NCBI RefSeq assembly: GCF_016924665.1
Contig: NZ_JAFFJT010000009.1
Location: 45,709-109,708 of the forward strand
Reading direction: 5' to 3'
DNA from: Nocardioides sp. SYSU D00038
GTDB taxonomy: Bacteria; Actinomycetota; Actinomycetes; Propionibacteriales; Nocardioidaceae
DNA length: 64,000 nucleotides
The notes below the pieces were generated by a model. That model was not told the origin of the DNA. It worked only from the letters and a program-made list of their open reading frames with translations, and made no database searches. Made by a program: the position numbers and the translations under genes. Position 1 is the first letter of the stretch. Each line of letters starts with the position of its first letter. Below, one piece after another: positions 17,654 to 26,815 of the stretch.

Positions 17654-19087
17654 GTGACGACGGTCGAGCCGAGCCGCGAGCCCCTCGGCGCCCCGGCCAC
17701 CGCGGCCCGCTCCGAGCGGCCGGTGGGCACGCTCGGCATCACCGCGGTGGTGGTCTCGGCCGCGGCCCCGCTGATGGTGCTGGTCGGGGTCGCCCCGCTG
17801 GCCCTGGCCGTCGCCGGACCGGCGGCGGCCGCCGGCTACCTCGTGGCCGGGGCGGTGCTGGCGCTGTTCGCGATCGCGTTCACCCGGATGGCCGCACGGG
17901 TGCCCGTCAACGGCGGCTTCCACGTCTACGTCGGCGTGGTGCACGGTGAGCGGGCCCGGCTGGCGACCGCCCTGGCGGCGCTGCTCGCCTACAACGCCCT
18001 GCAGGTCGGGGTGTGGGGCCTGTTCGGCGTGCTCGCCCGCCCCGCCGTCGCGGAGCTGGCGGGGAGCGCACCGCCGTGGTGGGTGCTCGCACTGGCAGGC
18101 GTGCTCGGGGTGCACCTGCTCGGGCTGCTGGGCCTCGACCTCGGCGCGCGGATGCTCGTCGTCCTGGTCGTGGTGGAGACGGGGGTGCTGGCGGTGCTGG
18201 TGGCCGGGGTGCTGGCCGACCTCGACTCGGTGTCGTTCGCGGCGTTCGAGCCCGGCGCGGTGGTGAGCGGGTCGACGGCCGCCGTGCTCGGCATCTGCTT
18301 CGCGGCGTTCACGGGCTTCGAGTCCTCGGTGCTCTTCCGCGCCGAGGCCCGGCAACCGGAGCGCAGCATCCCGCGCGCGACCTACCTCGCGCTGGGCTTC
18401 ATGGCGTTCTTCGACTGCGTGGCCGTCTGGGTGGTGGCGCAGGCGTTCGGCGGCGACGGCGAGGCGGCGGCCGAGCGCCACGGTGCCGCCCTGTTCGCGG
18501 TCGCGATGGAGCAGCACGTCGGGTCGGCCGCGCGGGCGGCTCTCGTCGTGCTCGTCGCCCTCAGCGCGCTCGCCTCGCAGCTGGCCTTCCACCACGCGAT
18601 CAACCGCTACACCGTCGCCCTCGCGCTCGACGGCGTGCTGCCCCGGCGTCTCGCTGAACGGCGTGGCGCACGCGGTGCGCTGGCCCGCGCCGGCACCGCG
18701 CAGTCGGCCCTGGCGGTGGGCGCCGTGGTCGTGGTGGCGGCGGTGGGGGCCGACCCCTACCGTCACCTGCTGGTCTGGGTGAACACCCCGGGCGTGCTGG
18801 GGGTGCTGGCCCTCGAGGCCCTCGTCGCCGCCGCCGCCGCCCGGTGGCTGGTCCGCGAGGGCGGCAGCCGGGTGCGGGTCGCCGCGGCGGTGGTCTCCTC
18901 GCTGCTGCTGGTCGCCACGCTCGTGGTGCTCGTGGTGCACCTCGACCTGCTCACCGGGGCCGCGCCGGGCGTCAACGCGGTGCTCGTCGGGGCGGTGCCG
19001 CTGGCCGCCGTCGCCGCCTGGCTGGCCGCCGGCCGCTGGCGCCGTGTGCACGCCCCGACCGGGTCGGCGCACCCGGGCCCGTCCTAA
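17654..19087 (+). CDS. APC superfamily amino acid/amine permease
   Basis: A 477-aa protein with about 12 membrane helices. The opening GTLGITAVVVSAAAPLMVLVG and the FTGFESSVLFRAEARQPERSIPRA stretch are typical of amino acid-polyamine-organocation permeases. It would import an amino acid or amine. It stands three genes away from two amine oxidases, which makes amine uptake plausible. A TetR operator overlaps its stop codon and a TetR gene follows, probably with its own promoter. Confidence 0.85.
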   Translation: MTTVEPSREPLGAPATAARSERPVGTLGITAVVVSAAAPLMVLVGVAPLALAVAGPAAAAGYLVAGAVLALFAIAFTRMAARVPVNGGFHVYVGVVHGERARLATALAALLAYNALQVGVWGLFGVLARPAVAELAGSAPPWWVLALAGVLGVHLLGLLGLDLGARMLVVLVVVETGVLAVLVAGVLADLDSVSFAAFEPGAVVSGSTAAVLGICFAAFTGFESSVLFRAEARQPERSIPRATYLALGFMAFFDCVAVWVVAQAFGGDGEAAAERHGAALFAVAMEQHVGSAARAALVVLVALSALASQLAFHHAINRYTVALALDGVLPRRLAERRGARGALARAGTAQSALAVGAVVVVAAVGADPYRHLLVWVNTPGVLGVLALEALVAAAAARWLVREGGSRVRVAAAVVSSLLLVATLVVLVVHLDLLTGAAPGVNAVLVGAVPLAAVAAWLAAGRWRRVHAPTGSAHPGPS

Positions 19088-19105
19088 AACTAGGTCTGCT
19101 AGTTT
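19087..19105. promoter_or_regulatory. Perfect palindrome: autoregulatory TetR operator with -10
   Basis: AAACTAG and CTAGTTT are perfect 7-bp arms around a 5-bp spacer. The right arm contains TAGTTT, which sits six bases before the TetR ATG at 19112 and so serves as a leaderless -10. A TetR protein bound here would silence its own gene. Confidence 0.8.
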
Positions 19106-19111
19106 CGGGTC

Positions 19112-19744
19112 ATGGGCCGCCCCTCCACCAACCTGCTCTCCCGCGACCTGATCGCCCGCCGGGCCCTGGAGATGTACGACGCCGCGGGCACCGCCGGCTT
19201 CTCGCTGCGCAAGCTGGCCGAGCAGCTGGGCGTGAAGTCCCCCTCGCTCTACAACCACATCGCCAGCCAGGAGGACCTGGTCGACGCGATGCACGACGTC
19301 ATCCAGGAGGAGGCCGAGTGGGTCGGGCTCGACCCCGACGACTGGCGCGGCTCGCTGGCCGCCCACGTCCGGGCCTACCGCCGGGCCTACGCCGCCCACC
19401 CGGAGGTCGCGCTGCTGATCGCGCGCAAGCCGATCGTCGACAGCGGCCTCGCCTGGTACGACGCACAGCTGCGCGGCTTCACCGAGCTCGGCCTCACCAG
19501 CGCCGAGGCGCTGCGGCTCTCCGCGGCCATCGACTACCTCGTGTTCGGCAGCATGGCGCTGCCCTACGTCGAGGGCTTCCACCTCGCCGTCGACGACTAC
19601 CGCGACGACTACCCCGACCTGGCCACCGCGCTCGGCTCGACGCCTGCCGAGGAGACCAACGACGAGGGGTTCGAGTGGGCCCTGCAGCGGCTGCTCGACG
19701 GCATCGAGCACCTGGTGGCGCCGGGCGCCCCCGACGCCTCCTGA
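19112..19744 (+). CDS. TetR-family regulator (TetR C-terminal class)
   Basis: A 210-aa repressor. The helix-turn-helix reads FSLRKLAEQLGVKSPSLYNHIASQEDL; the C-terminal domain resembles the tetracycline-repressor class (GLDPDDWRGSLAAHVRAYRRAY). It has its own palindrome at the promoter, so it is likely autorepressed. The APC permease upstream is the obvious co-regulated candidate, but the operator lies after that gene, not before it. The inducer is unknown. Confidence 0.85.
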   Translation: MGRPSTNLLSRDLIARRALEMYDAAGTAGFSLRKLAEQLGVKSPSLYNHIASQEDLVDAMHDVIQEEAEWVGLDPDDWRGSLAAHVRAYRRAYAAHPEVALLIARKPIVDSGLAWYDAQLRGFTELGLTSAEALRLSAAIDYLVFGSMALPYVEGFHLAVDDYRDDYPDLATALGSTPAEETNDEGFEWALQRLLDGIEHLVAPGAPDAS

Positions 19745-19870
19745 GCCACGCTGCCCGGCGTCGGGTGGTTCGCCTGACCCGGCCGGACTCCTCGGCCTGG
19801 GTCGCGCGGGCCATGGTGCCGGCGCCCGGGGAGGCGCACACTGGCCACCTGACGGCGGCGGGGGGCCATC

Positions 19871-20092
19871 GTGGGGGAGCCACAGCAGGACTGGGTCCCG
19901 GGGTCGCGGGAGGTGCGGCCGACGTACCGGATCCGCGAGGCCCTGGGGGAGGACGGCGAGCACGTCTCGCGCGGGCCGGCGCTGGTGAGCGCGCTGCTCC
20001 TGCTCGGGCTGGCGGCGGCGGTGCTCGCGGCGCTGGCCGGCGCCGGCTACCTGGTCGTGCAGGTCGTCGAGGCGGTCCGGGGGGAGCGCTGA
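19871..20092 (+). CDS. Small single-span membrane protein
   Basis: A 73-aa protein starting GTG at 19871 after a G-rich stretch. A polar N-terminal half (DWVPGSREVRPTYRIREALGEDGEHV) is followed by one long hydrophobic helix (ALVSALLLLGLAAAVLAALAG...) and a short VRGER tail. It lies close to the 3' end of hmgA on the opposite strand. Coding bias looks genuine; no function is known to me. Confidence 0.6.
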   Translation: MGEPQQDWVPGSREVRPTYRIREALGEDGEHVSRGPALVSALLLLGLAAAVLAALAGAGYLVVQVVEAVRGER

Positions 20093-20096
20093 GGCG

Positions 20097-21296
20097 TCAC
20101 CCGCCCAGCCGGCGGCCGGCCCAGGTCCACGCGTAGCGGCCGTCGTCGACCGCCCGCCCGGCCTCGCCGAGCTCGAGCGGGCGGAAGGTGTCGACCATGA
20201 CCGCGGACTCGTCGAACGCCTCGGCGCCGAACGACGCCTCGATCGCGCTGGGCTGCGGGCCGTGGGCGTAGCCGCCGGGGTGGAGCGAGACCGAGCCGAT
20301 GCCGATGCCCGTGCCCTTGCGCGCCTCGTAGTCGCCGCCGACGTAGAACATCACCTCGTCGCTGTCGACGTTGGAGTGGAAGTAGGGCACCGGCACCGCC
20401 AGCGGGTGGTAGTCGACCTTGCGGGGCAGGAAGTTGCAGACCACGAAGTTGTGACCCTCGAAGACCTGGTGCACCGGCGGGGGCTGGTGCACCTTGCCGG
20501 TGATGGGCATGTAGTCCTCGACGTTGAAGGTGAAGGGGTAGAGGCAGCCGTCCCAGCCCACGACGTCGAAGGGATGGGTGGCGTAGGTCATCCGGCTGCC
20601 GACCACGCCGCCCGGCCCGCTGCCCCGGTGCTTGACCAGCACCTCGACGTCCTCGCCCTCGGCCAGCAGCAGCTCCTCGGGTCCGTGCAGGTCGCGCTCG
20701 CAGTACGGCGCGTGCTCGAGCAGCTGCCCGTGCTTGGAGAGGTAGCGCCGCGGCGGGGTGACGTGGCTGTTGGCCTCGATGGGGTAGAGCCGGCTGACCC
20801 GCGACGGCAGCCACCGGTGGGTGGTGGCGCGCGGCACCACGACGTAGTCGCCGGTGCGGTAGGGCAGCGGTCCGAGGACGGTCTCGACCACGCCGTCGCC
20901 GTCCTCGACGTAGACGCACTCGTCGCCGATCGCGTTGCGGTACAGGGGAGAGGGGGCGCCGGCGACGACGTAGGAGATCCGCACGTCGGCGTTGCCGAGC
21001 ACCAGCCGCCGGCCGGTGATGGCGTCGACGTCGGCGACGGCGCCGGGGTCGAAGAGGTCGTGCAGCCGCAGGTGGCGCGGCAGCAGCGGGTGGTTGGCGA
21101 GGGTCGCGTGGTCGGGGAGGTCCCAGACCTCGCTGGCGACGATCGCCGACGGCACGCCGCGGTGGTAGAGCAGCGAGGAGTCCGACGAGAACCCCTCCTC
21201 GCCCATCAGCTCCTCGAGCAGGAGCCGGCCATCGGCGTCGCGGTGCTGGGTGTGCCGCTGCCGCGGCACCGAGCCGAGCCGTCGGTAGTAGGGCAC
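20097..21296 (-). CDS. hmgA: Homogentisate 1,2-dioxygenase
   Basis: A 399-aa cupin dioxygenase that opens the ring of homogentisate to maleylacetoacetate using Fe(II) and O2. The metal-site region is visible as PYFHSNVDSDEVMFYVGGDY and SLHPGGYAHGP, which supply His, Glu and His ligands. The GTG start has GAGGAGGAG upstream. It is divergent from fahA and iclR across a 77-bp promoter region, so both pathway steps are probably controlled together by the IclR protein. Confidence 0.94.
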   Translation of the reverse strand: MPYYRRLGSVPRQRHTQHRDADGRLLLEELMGEEGFSSDSSLLYHRGVPSAIVASEVWDLPDHATLANHPLLPRHLRLHDLFDPGAVADVDAITGRRLVLGNADVRISYVVAGAPSPLYRNAIGDECVYVEDGDGVVETVLGPLPYRTGDYVVVPRATTHRWLPSRVSRLYPIEANSHVTPPRRYLSKHGQLLEHAPYCERDLHGPEELLLAEGEDVEVLVKHRGSGPGGVVGSRMTYATHPFDVVGWDGCLYPFTFNVEDYMPITGKVHQPPPVHQVFEGHNFVVCNFLPRKVDYHPLAVPVPYFHSNVDSDEVMFYVGGDYEARKGTGIGIGSVSLHPGGYAHGPQPSAIEASFGAEAFDESAVMVDTFRPLELGEAGRAVDDGRYAWTWAGRRLGG

Positions 21297-21373
21297 CGGG
21301 CTCCTCCTCAGGTTGACCGATAACCGGACGCATGACGTTCGCTTTCCGATGATCGTCGGCTAGCCTGCCGACC
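21297..21373. promoter_or_regulatory. Divergent hmgA / fahA promoter region
   Basis: 77 bp hold both promoters. TAGCCT at 21361-21366 lies seven bases before the fahA ATG, a leaderless -10. A TTGACC at 21313 and CGAT/CCGAT pieces may be part of an IclR site, but I could not make out a convincing palindrome. Confidence 0.55.
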
Positions 21374-22606
21374 ATGTCAACCCGCTCGTCAACCGGCACC
21401 TCGACCAGCACCACCAGCTGGGTGGCCGGCGCGACCGGCAGCGCCCACGACGTCGACAACCTGCCCTACGCCGCCGCGACCTGGCCCGGGTCGGCGACGC
21501 CGCGGCTGGTCACCCGGATCGGCGACCACGCCGTCGACCTCGCCGCCGCGGGCGCCGGCACCCGGTGGGCGGACCTGCTCGCCGCACCGGGCCTCGACCC
21601 GCTTCTCGCGGCGGGGCCGGAGGCGTGGGCGGGGGTGCGCGGCTGGCTGACCGACCTGCTCACCGACGAGCAGGCGGCGCGCGACGTGGTGTTGCTGCCC
21701 GTCGACGACCTGGTGCTGCACCTGCCGTTCACGGTCGGCGACTTCGTCGACTTCTACGCCAGCGAGCACCACGCCACCAACGTCGGCCGGATCTTCCGGC
21801 CCGACGGCGACGCGCTGCTCCCGAACTGGCGGCACCTGCCAGTCGGCTACCACGGGCGCTCCGGCTCGGTCGTCGTGTCCGGCACGCCGGTGCGTCGCCC
21901 CTGCGGGCAGCGCAAGGCGCCCGACGAGCCGCTGCCGTCGTACGGGCCCTCGGCGCGGCTCGACATCGAGGCCGAGCTCGGCTTCGTGGTGGGGCGCGGC
22001 GTGCCGCTGGGCGAGCGGGTGCCGACGAGCGGCTTCGCCGACCACGTCTTCGGGGTCGTCGGCGTCAACGACTGGTCGGCGCGCGACGTGCAGGCCTGGG
22101 AGTACGTGCCGCTCGGCCCCCACCTCGGCAAGTCGTTCGCCACCACCGTCGCCGGCTGGGTCACCCCGCTCGCCGCGCTCGAGCCCGCGCGGGTGCCGCT
22201 GCCCGGTCAGGACCCCGCGGTGCTGCCCTACCTCACCGAGTCGGCCGACTGGGGGCTCGACGTCGAGATCGAGGTGGAGCTGGCGGGCGAGGTGGTGAGC
22301 CGGCCGCCGTACCGCCTCATGTACTGGTCGCCGGCACAGATGCTCGCCCACCTCACCGTCAACGGCGCCTCGCTGCGGCCCGGCGACCTCTTCGCCTCCG
22401 GCACGGTCAGCGGCCCGGAGCGCGACCAGCGCGGCTCGCTGCTCGAGCTCAGCTGGGGCGGTCGCGAGCCGTTCACGGCCGGCGGTCGCGAGCGGACCTT
22501 CCTCGAGGACGGCGACGAGGTGGTGCTGCGCTACTCCGCCCCCGGCGCCTTCGGCCGGATCGCGCTCGGCGAGGTGCGGGGCACGATCCTCCCGGCGCTG
22601 CCGTGA
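21374..22606 (+). CDS. fahA: Fumarylacetoacetase
   Basis: A 410-aa enzyme of the FAH family that splits fumarylacetoacetate to fumarate and acetoacetate, the last step of tyrosine/homogentisate breakdown. Conserved segments include DFYASEHHATNVGRIFRP, LPVGYHGR, LDIEAELGFVVGRG and NDWSARDVQAWEYVPLGP, with the acidic metal ligands among them. The N-terminus is Ser/Thr-rich. iclR begins inside its stop codon (GTGA). No maleylacetoacetate isomerase gene is visible nearby. Confidence 0.94.
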   Translation: MSTRSSTGTSTSTTSWVAGATGSAHDVDNLPYAAATWPGSATPRLVTRIGDHAVDLAAAGAGTRWADLLAAPGLDPLLAAGPEAWAGVRGWLTDLLTDEQAARDVVLLPVDDLVLHLPFTVGDFVDFYASEHHATNVGRIFRPDGDALLPNWRHLPVGYHGRSGSVVVSGTPVRRPCGQRKAPDEPLPSYGPSARLDIEAELGFVVGRGVPLGERVPTSGFADHVFGVVGVNDWSARDVQAWEYVPLGPHLGKSFATTVAGWVTPLAALEPARVPLPGQDPAVLPYLTESADWGLDVEIEVELAGEVVSRPPYRLMYWSPAQMLAHLTVNGASLRPGDLFASGTVSGPERDQRGSLLELSWGGREPFTAGGRERTFLEDGDEVVLRYSAPGAFGRIALGEVRGTILPALP

Positions 22607-23307
22607 GCGACGGCTCGCAGACCCTCGAGCGCGGCTTGGCGGTGCTCCAGGAGCTCGCCCAGCACCCGGCGGGGCTGACGACCAGCGAGGCGGCGGCCGC
22701 GCTCGGACTGCACCGCTCGATCACCCACCGGCTGCTGGTCTCCTTGCAGCGCACGGGATTCGCGGTCCGCGACGACGCGGGTCGCTACGCCGTCGGCCCC
22801 GCCGCCCGGGCGCTCGCCGACTCCGCCCGGCCCCGGCTGCGCGACGTCGCCGAGCCGGTGCTCCACCGGCTCGCGGTCGAGCTCGACGCGACCGTGAGCC
22901 TGGTCGAGGTCGCCGACGGCGCCGCCGTCACGACCCTGGTCGCCGAGCCCCCGACCGACGGCCCGCGCTGGTCCTACCGGCTGGGCAACCGCGACCCGCT
23001 CGACCGCGGCGCGGGCGGGCTGGCCGCGCTGGCGTCGCACCCGCCGCGCCCCGGCGAGCCCGACCGGGTCGCCGGCGTCCGCGCGGCGGGCGTGGTCACC
23101 ACCCGCGCCGAGCTCAACCCCGGCGCCATCGGCGTCGCCTGCCCGCTCCCCGGCTGGGACCTTCCCGCGGCGGTCATGGTCGTCACCGCCCACGAGGACA
23201 CCGCGACCCGCGCCGAGGCGCGGCTCAGGCGGGCGGCGCGGGAGGTGGGCTCGGCGCTGGGCTCGACACCGGGCTCGGCGCTGGGCTCGGAGCTGGCGCC
23301 GGGCTGA
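22603..23307 (+). CDS. IclR-family regulator
   Basis: A 234-aa regulator. The N-terminal winged helix reads LAQHPAGLTTSEAAAALGLHRSITHRLLVSLQRTGF, followed by the IclR effector domain. Translationally coupled to fahA, it probably controls hmgA and fahA in response to a pathway intermediate. The last 20 residues are a low-complexity Gly-Ser-Ala-Leu repeat that overlaps the 3' end of the convergent membrane protein gene by 83 bp. It is slightly short at the C-terminus for the family. Confidence 0.85.
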   Translation: MSDGSQTLERGLAVLQELAQHPAGLTTSEAAAALGLHRSITHRLLVSLQRTGFAVRDDAGRYAVGPAARALADSARPRLRDVAEPVLHRLAVELDATVSLVEVADGAAVTTLVAEPPTDGPRWSYRLGNRDPLDRGAGGLAALASHPPRPGEPDRVAGVRAAGVVTTRAELNPGAIGVACPLPGWDLPAAVMVVTAHEDTATRAEARLRRAAREVGSALGSTPGSALGSELAPG

Positions 23308-25051
23308 CGAACAGGCCGCGCACCAGCACGACGTACGCCGTGAGCATCAGCGCGGTGCCGAGCAGGTCGTCGCCGAGGGTGGCGTAGGCGCTGACGTCGA
23401 CGTTGTCGCGCGTCGACCGGGTGACGGCCGTCCAGGCCAGCGCGGTCATCGCCAGCAGGGCGTTGGCCGAGAACAGCAGCACCCGGGCCGGGCGCGGGTA
23501 GCGCTGGGAGTCCTCGTTGGCGTCGTCGGCGTCGGTGAGCGTCGCCCACACCAGGCCGACGAACACGGCGGCCGCTCCGCCCAGCCCGAGCAGCGCCACG
23601 AACGGCGCGTCGAACTCCGTGCGCACGGCGAAGGCCAGCGCGATGCCGAGCACCAGGCCGAGGTCGACCAGGCGGCGCCGCGTCAGGCGACCGGTCGCGC
23701 CCAGGCCGACGAGCAGCGCCACGACGGCGGCGACCGTGACCGTGGTCAGCGCCTCGGGGCGCACCGGCAGCACCACCAGGCCCTGCGTGACCCGGCGGGT
23801 GAACACCACCAGCACCGTGACCGCGAGCGTCGCGGCGAGCACCGCGAGCAGGGGTTGGCGTCGCCGCTGCCGGGCCGCCCAGACCAGCAGCCCGACCGCG
23901 GCCAGCACCCGGCTGGTGGTCAGCGTGGCCGACTCGACCAGGAACTCGCCCATGCTCGAGAGCGGGAGCGAGTCGGTGAGCCCCCAGCGCGAGAGCACCA
24001 GGTCGAGGCTGCCGAGGTAGGTGCCGAGCACGGCCACGAAGGTGAGCGCCACGGCCACCGGCAGGCCGAGCCGCGACACCGCGCCCTCGAGCCCGTCGAG
24101 GTCGGGTGCGCCCACCGACGGCGTCAGGATCCACCAGCCGACCAGCGCGGCCACCACCAGCAGCACGCCGGCACCGGCGAGCTCGGTGGCCTGGCTCCAG
24201 CCCGACGACGTCGGCTCGCGCAGGTGTCGCCACACCAGCACCAGGTCGACCGCCGCGACGACGAGCACGACGACGCCCACGGGCAGCCGTCCCCGCACCC
24301 GCTGGTCGACGGCGTCGCCGACGCGCCGGGCCATCACCATCGCCAGCTGGGCGAAGGCCACGCCACCGACGAAGGTGAACGGGACGGCGAGGACGGCGAC
24401 CGAGCCCAGCAGCTGGATGGTCGCGATGGTGCTGGCGTCGAAGCCCAGCGCCTGGGTCTCGGCGCCGAGCAGCCGCAGCCCGAGGCCGACCGCGACGCCG
24501 ATGGTCGTGAACGAGACGACGAACTCCCACCAGCGGAACGGCCGTCCCCACCGGGCCGCCGTCAGCGCCACCAGCGCGCCGCCGGCGACCCAGGTCACCA
24601 CGTGGGCGGCGAGGGCGTCGGACACCCCGACCGGGACCACCGCCACGATGCTGATCACCACCACGACCAGCACGAGCACCCGCAGCCACGGCGCGAGGTG
24701 CAGGCTCGCGGTGTGCAGCAGCGAGAGGGTCAGCACGACGAGCAGCAGGAAGACCGGCAGCACCGGGTCGGGGTAGACCAGCTGCCCGCCGGTGGCGAGG
24801 GTCAGCGAGACCCGCTCGCGCAGCAGCGGTGCCAGCACGACGAGCGCCCCCGCCGCCACGAAGCCCAGCAGGGCGAGCAGCACGACGGGGCGAAGTCCGC
24901 GAGGCCAGCCCTCGGTGCGCAGCCTGCCGTCGCGCACCGGCTCGACGAAGATCTCGACGAGCAGCGTGCGGGCGCCGGTGGCGACCGCCGCCGGGGCGTC
25001 GAGGAGGCGCCGACCGAGGCCGGGTGAGGTGGTCGGGTCGATCGAGGTCAC
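23225..25051 (-). CDS. Large polytopic membrane protein of unknown function
   Basis: A 608-aa protein with roughly 16-18 hydrophobic helices. After about 60 polar residues it is nearly all membrane spans with short Arg-rich loops. The tail is a Pro/Ala/Ser repeat (SPAPAPSPAPSP). The GTG start overlaps the upstream beta-propeller gene's stop by four bases, so the two are coupled. No transporter or glycosyltransferase motif is evident to me. Some of the 3' tail overlaps iclR. It may be the membrane partner of the propeller protein. Confidence 0.75.
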   Translation of the reverse strand: MTSIDPTTSPGLGRRLLDAPAAVATGARTLLVEIFVEPVRDGRLRTEGWPRGLRPVVLLALLGFVAAGALVVLAPLLRERVSLTLATGGQLVYPDPVLPVFLLLVVLTLSLLHTASLHLAPWLRVLVLVVVVISIVAVVPVGVSDALAAHVVTWVAGGALVALTAARWGRPFRWWEFVVSFTTIGVAVGLGLRLLGAETQALGFDASTIATIQLLGSVAVLAVPFTFVGGVAFAQLAMVMARRVGDAVDQRVRGRLPVGVVVLVVAAVDLVLVWRHLREPTSSGWSQATELAGAGVLLVVAALVGWWILTPSVGAPDLDGLEGAVSRLGLPVAVALTFVAVLGTYLGSLDLVLSRWGLTDSLPLSSMGEFLVESATLTTSRVLAAVGLLVWAARQRRRQPLLAVLAATLAVTVLVVFTRRVTQGLVVLPVRPEALTTVTVAAVVALLVGLGATGRLTRRRLVDLGLVLGIALAFAVRTEFDAPFVALLGLGGAAAVFVGLVWATLTDADDANEDSQRYPRPARVLLFSANALLAMTALAWTAVTRSTRDNVDVSAYATLGDDLLGTALMLTAYVVLVRGLFVSPAPAPSPAPSPVSSPAPSPPPAPPA

Positions 25052-26808
25052 GGACCCACCTCCACCACGCGGGAGCTGACGTCGGTGGCCCACACGCCCG
25101 TCTCGGTGGCCACCAGGCTGACGGGCGCGGAGAGGTCGTCGTCGATCGGCCACGAGCCGACCTGCTCGGCGTCGGCGTCGAGGGCGACCACCCGGTGGCC
25201 GCGCGCCTGCACGACCAGCTCGCCCAGGACCAGGGTCTGGTCGGCACTGGGGCGACGCCAGCGCTCGGCGCCGTCGCCGACGGCGAGGGCCAGGGTGTCC
25301 TCGCCGGTGTCGACCACGACGGTGTCGCCGATGGCACCGAGCCCCTGCGGCGCCGCGCCGTCGACGGCGGTGCTCCACAGCCGGTCGCCGCTGCCGGCGT
25401 CGAGGGCCTGCACGGTGCCGAGCCCGTGCACGACCACCCGGTCGCCGACCACGGCCACGGCGACCGCACCGGGCACCTCCGACTCCCACCTCACCTCGCC
25501 GGCGGCCAGGTCCCAGGCCTTGACGGTGCCGGCCACGTCGACGACGACGAGCAGGCCGTCGTCGTACGCCGGGCGCGCGGTCACCTGGTCGGCGACGGTG
25601 TCGTCCCAGCGCTCCTCTCCGGTGGCCGGGTCGACCACGACCACGTCGCCCGACGCGGTGGCGAGCACCAGGTGCTCGTCGTCGGCGCCGAAGGGGGCGG
25701 TGAGCAGCACGTCGGGCAGCTCGACCGTCCAGAGCCGCTCGCCCAGCGAGCCATAGGCCACGGCCCGCTTGGTCGTGGTGCCCACGACGGCGACGTCACC
25801 GGCGGCGCCCAGCGCGGTCGGCTCGCCGCCCGGGTGGCCCACGGCTTGTCGCACGAGCGCGTCGTCGCGGCGGACGAAGGCGGCCAGGTCGCGGGTGGTG
25901 CTCGAGGCGAGCACGAGCCCCCCGTCCGGTCCCGGCACGGGCGGCCCCTCGGTCGCGAACAGGCTGTCGGTGGCGAACGGCGCGCCGACCCGCTCGGCGA
26001 TGCGCAGCGGCAGCCGGCCGGTCGACCAGTCCGCCGCCTCGGCGACGGTCGGCTCGGGTCGCAGCGGCTCGGTGTCGAGGTCGAGCCCGGGCACCTCACC
26101 CGCCTCGGCGGAGACGATCCCGCGGCCCTCGCACCAGTCCTCGTCGACGTCGTTGGTGAAGAACTCCTCGCCGTCGCGGCTCAGCGCCAGCTCGCCCGTG
26201 ACGTTCAGGCAGTCGTCGCCGGCGTCGGAGTCGCCGGCGGCCAGCTCGTAGCGGTAGTCGATGCCGCTGCCCGCTGTTCCCTCGCCGCTCCACTCCGAGC
26301 CCGGGTGCACGTCGGCCGGAAGCTCCACGAACGGCGGGTCGTAGGTCAGCGTGAACGAGCCGTACGACGCCAGGCCCAGCACCCCGCGATCGTCGACGGC
26401 CAGGATCGAGGTGCCCTGCTCGGGGCCGCCCGCGGCCTCGTGGTCGTACCAGGTGGTGGTCTGGCGCCAGATCCGCATCGACGCAGAGGCCTCGCCCACG
26501 GCCTCGGACACGGCGACGGACACGACGGTGGGCGTGCTCAGCAGCGACTCCAGCCCGTTGAGGCGGGCGTGCTCCTCGCTGGTCACCTGACCGTCGTCGG
26601 TGACGACGACGGCGTGGGTGCCGTCGCGCGGGACGAAGCGGGCGGCGCGGTGGTCCGGATCGCCGGCGGTGAGGTCGGCGGAGCCCCACCAGAGCAGACC
26701 GGTCACGGCGGCCCCGGCCGTACCGACGACGATCGCCGCTCGCACGGAGGACATCGTGGTCCGTGCGAGCGGCGACCTGCCAGCCGGGGTCCGGCTGGCG
26801 TCGTTCAT
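25048..26808 (-). CDS. Membrane-anchored PQQ-like beta-propeller protein
   Basis: A 586-aa protein. One N-terminal hydrophobic segment (AAIVVGTAGAAVTGLLWWG) anchors it, leaving a large extracytoplasmic part. The C-terminal 280 residues carry repeated motifs such as VVVVDPATGEERWDD, KAWDLAAGEVRWES and QALDAGSGDRLWST, as in PQQ/BamB-type propeller blades. The N-terminal part (about 60-260) is unlike any family I know and holds several Cys (DDCLNV, DWCEG). It sits between a secreted protein and a polytopic membrane protein in one operon. Confidence 0.82.
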   Translation of the reverse strand: MNDASRTPAGRSPLARTTMSSVRAAIVVGTAGAAVTGLLWWGSADLTAGDPDHRAARFVPRDGTHAVVVTDDGQVTSEEHARLNGLESLLSTPTVVSVAVSEAVGEASASMRIWRQTTTWYDHEAAGGPEQGTSILAVDDRGVLGLASYGSFTLTYDPPFVELPADVHPGSEWSGEGTAGSGIDYRYELAAGDSDAGDDCLNVTGELALSRDGEEFFTNDVDEDWCEGRGIVSAEAGEVPGLDLDTEPLRPEPTVAEAADWSTGRLPLRIAERVGAPFATDSLFATEGPPVPGPDGGLVLASSTTRDLAAFVRRDDALVRQAVGHPGGEPTALGAAGDVAVVGTTTKRAVAYGSLGERLWTVELPDVLLTAPFGADDEHLVLATASGDVVVVDPATGEERWDDTVADQVTARPAYDDGLLVVVDVAGTVKAWDLAAGEVRWESEVPGAVAVAVVGDRVVVHGLGTVQALDAGSGDRLWSTAVDGAAPQGLGAIGDTVVVDTGEDTLALAVGDGAERWRRPSADQTLVLGELVVQARGHRVVALDADAEQVGSWPIDDDLSAPVSLVATETGVWATDVSSRVVEVGP

Positions 26809-26815
26809 GCGTGCG

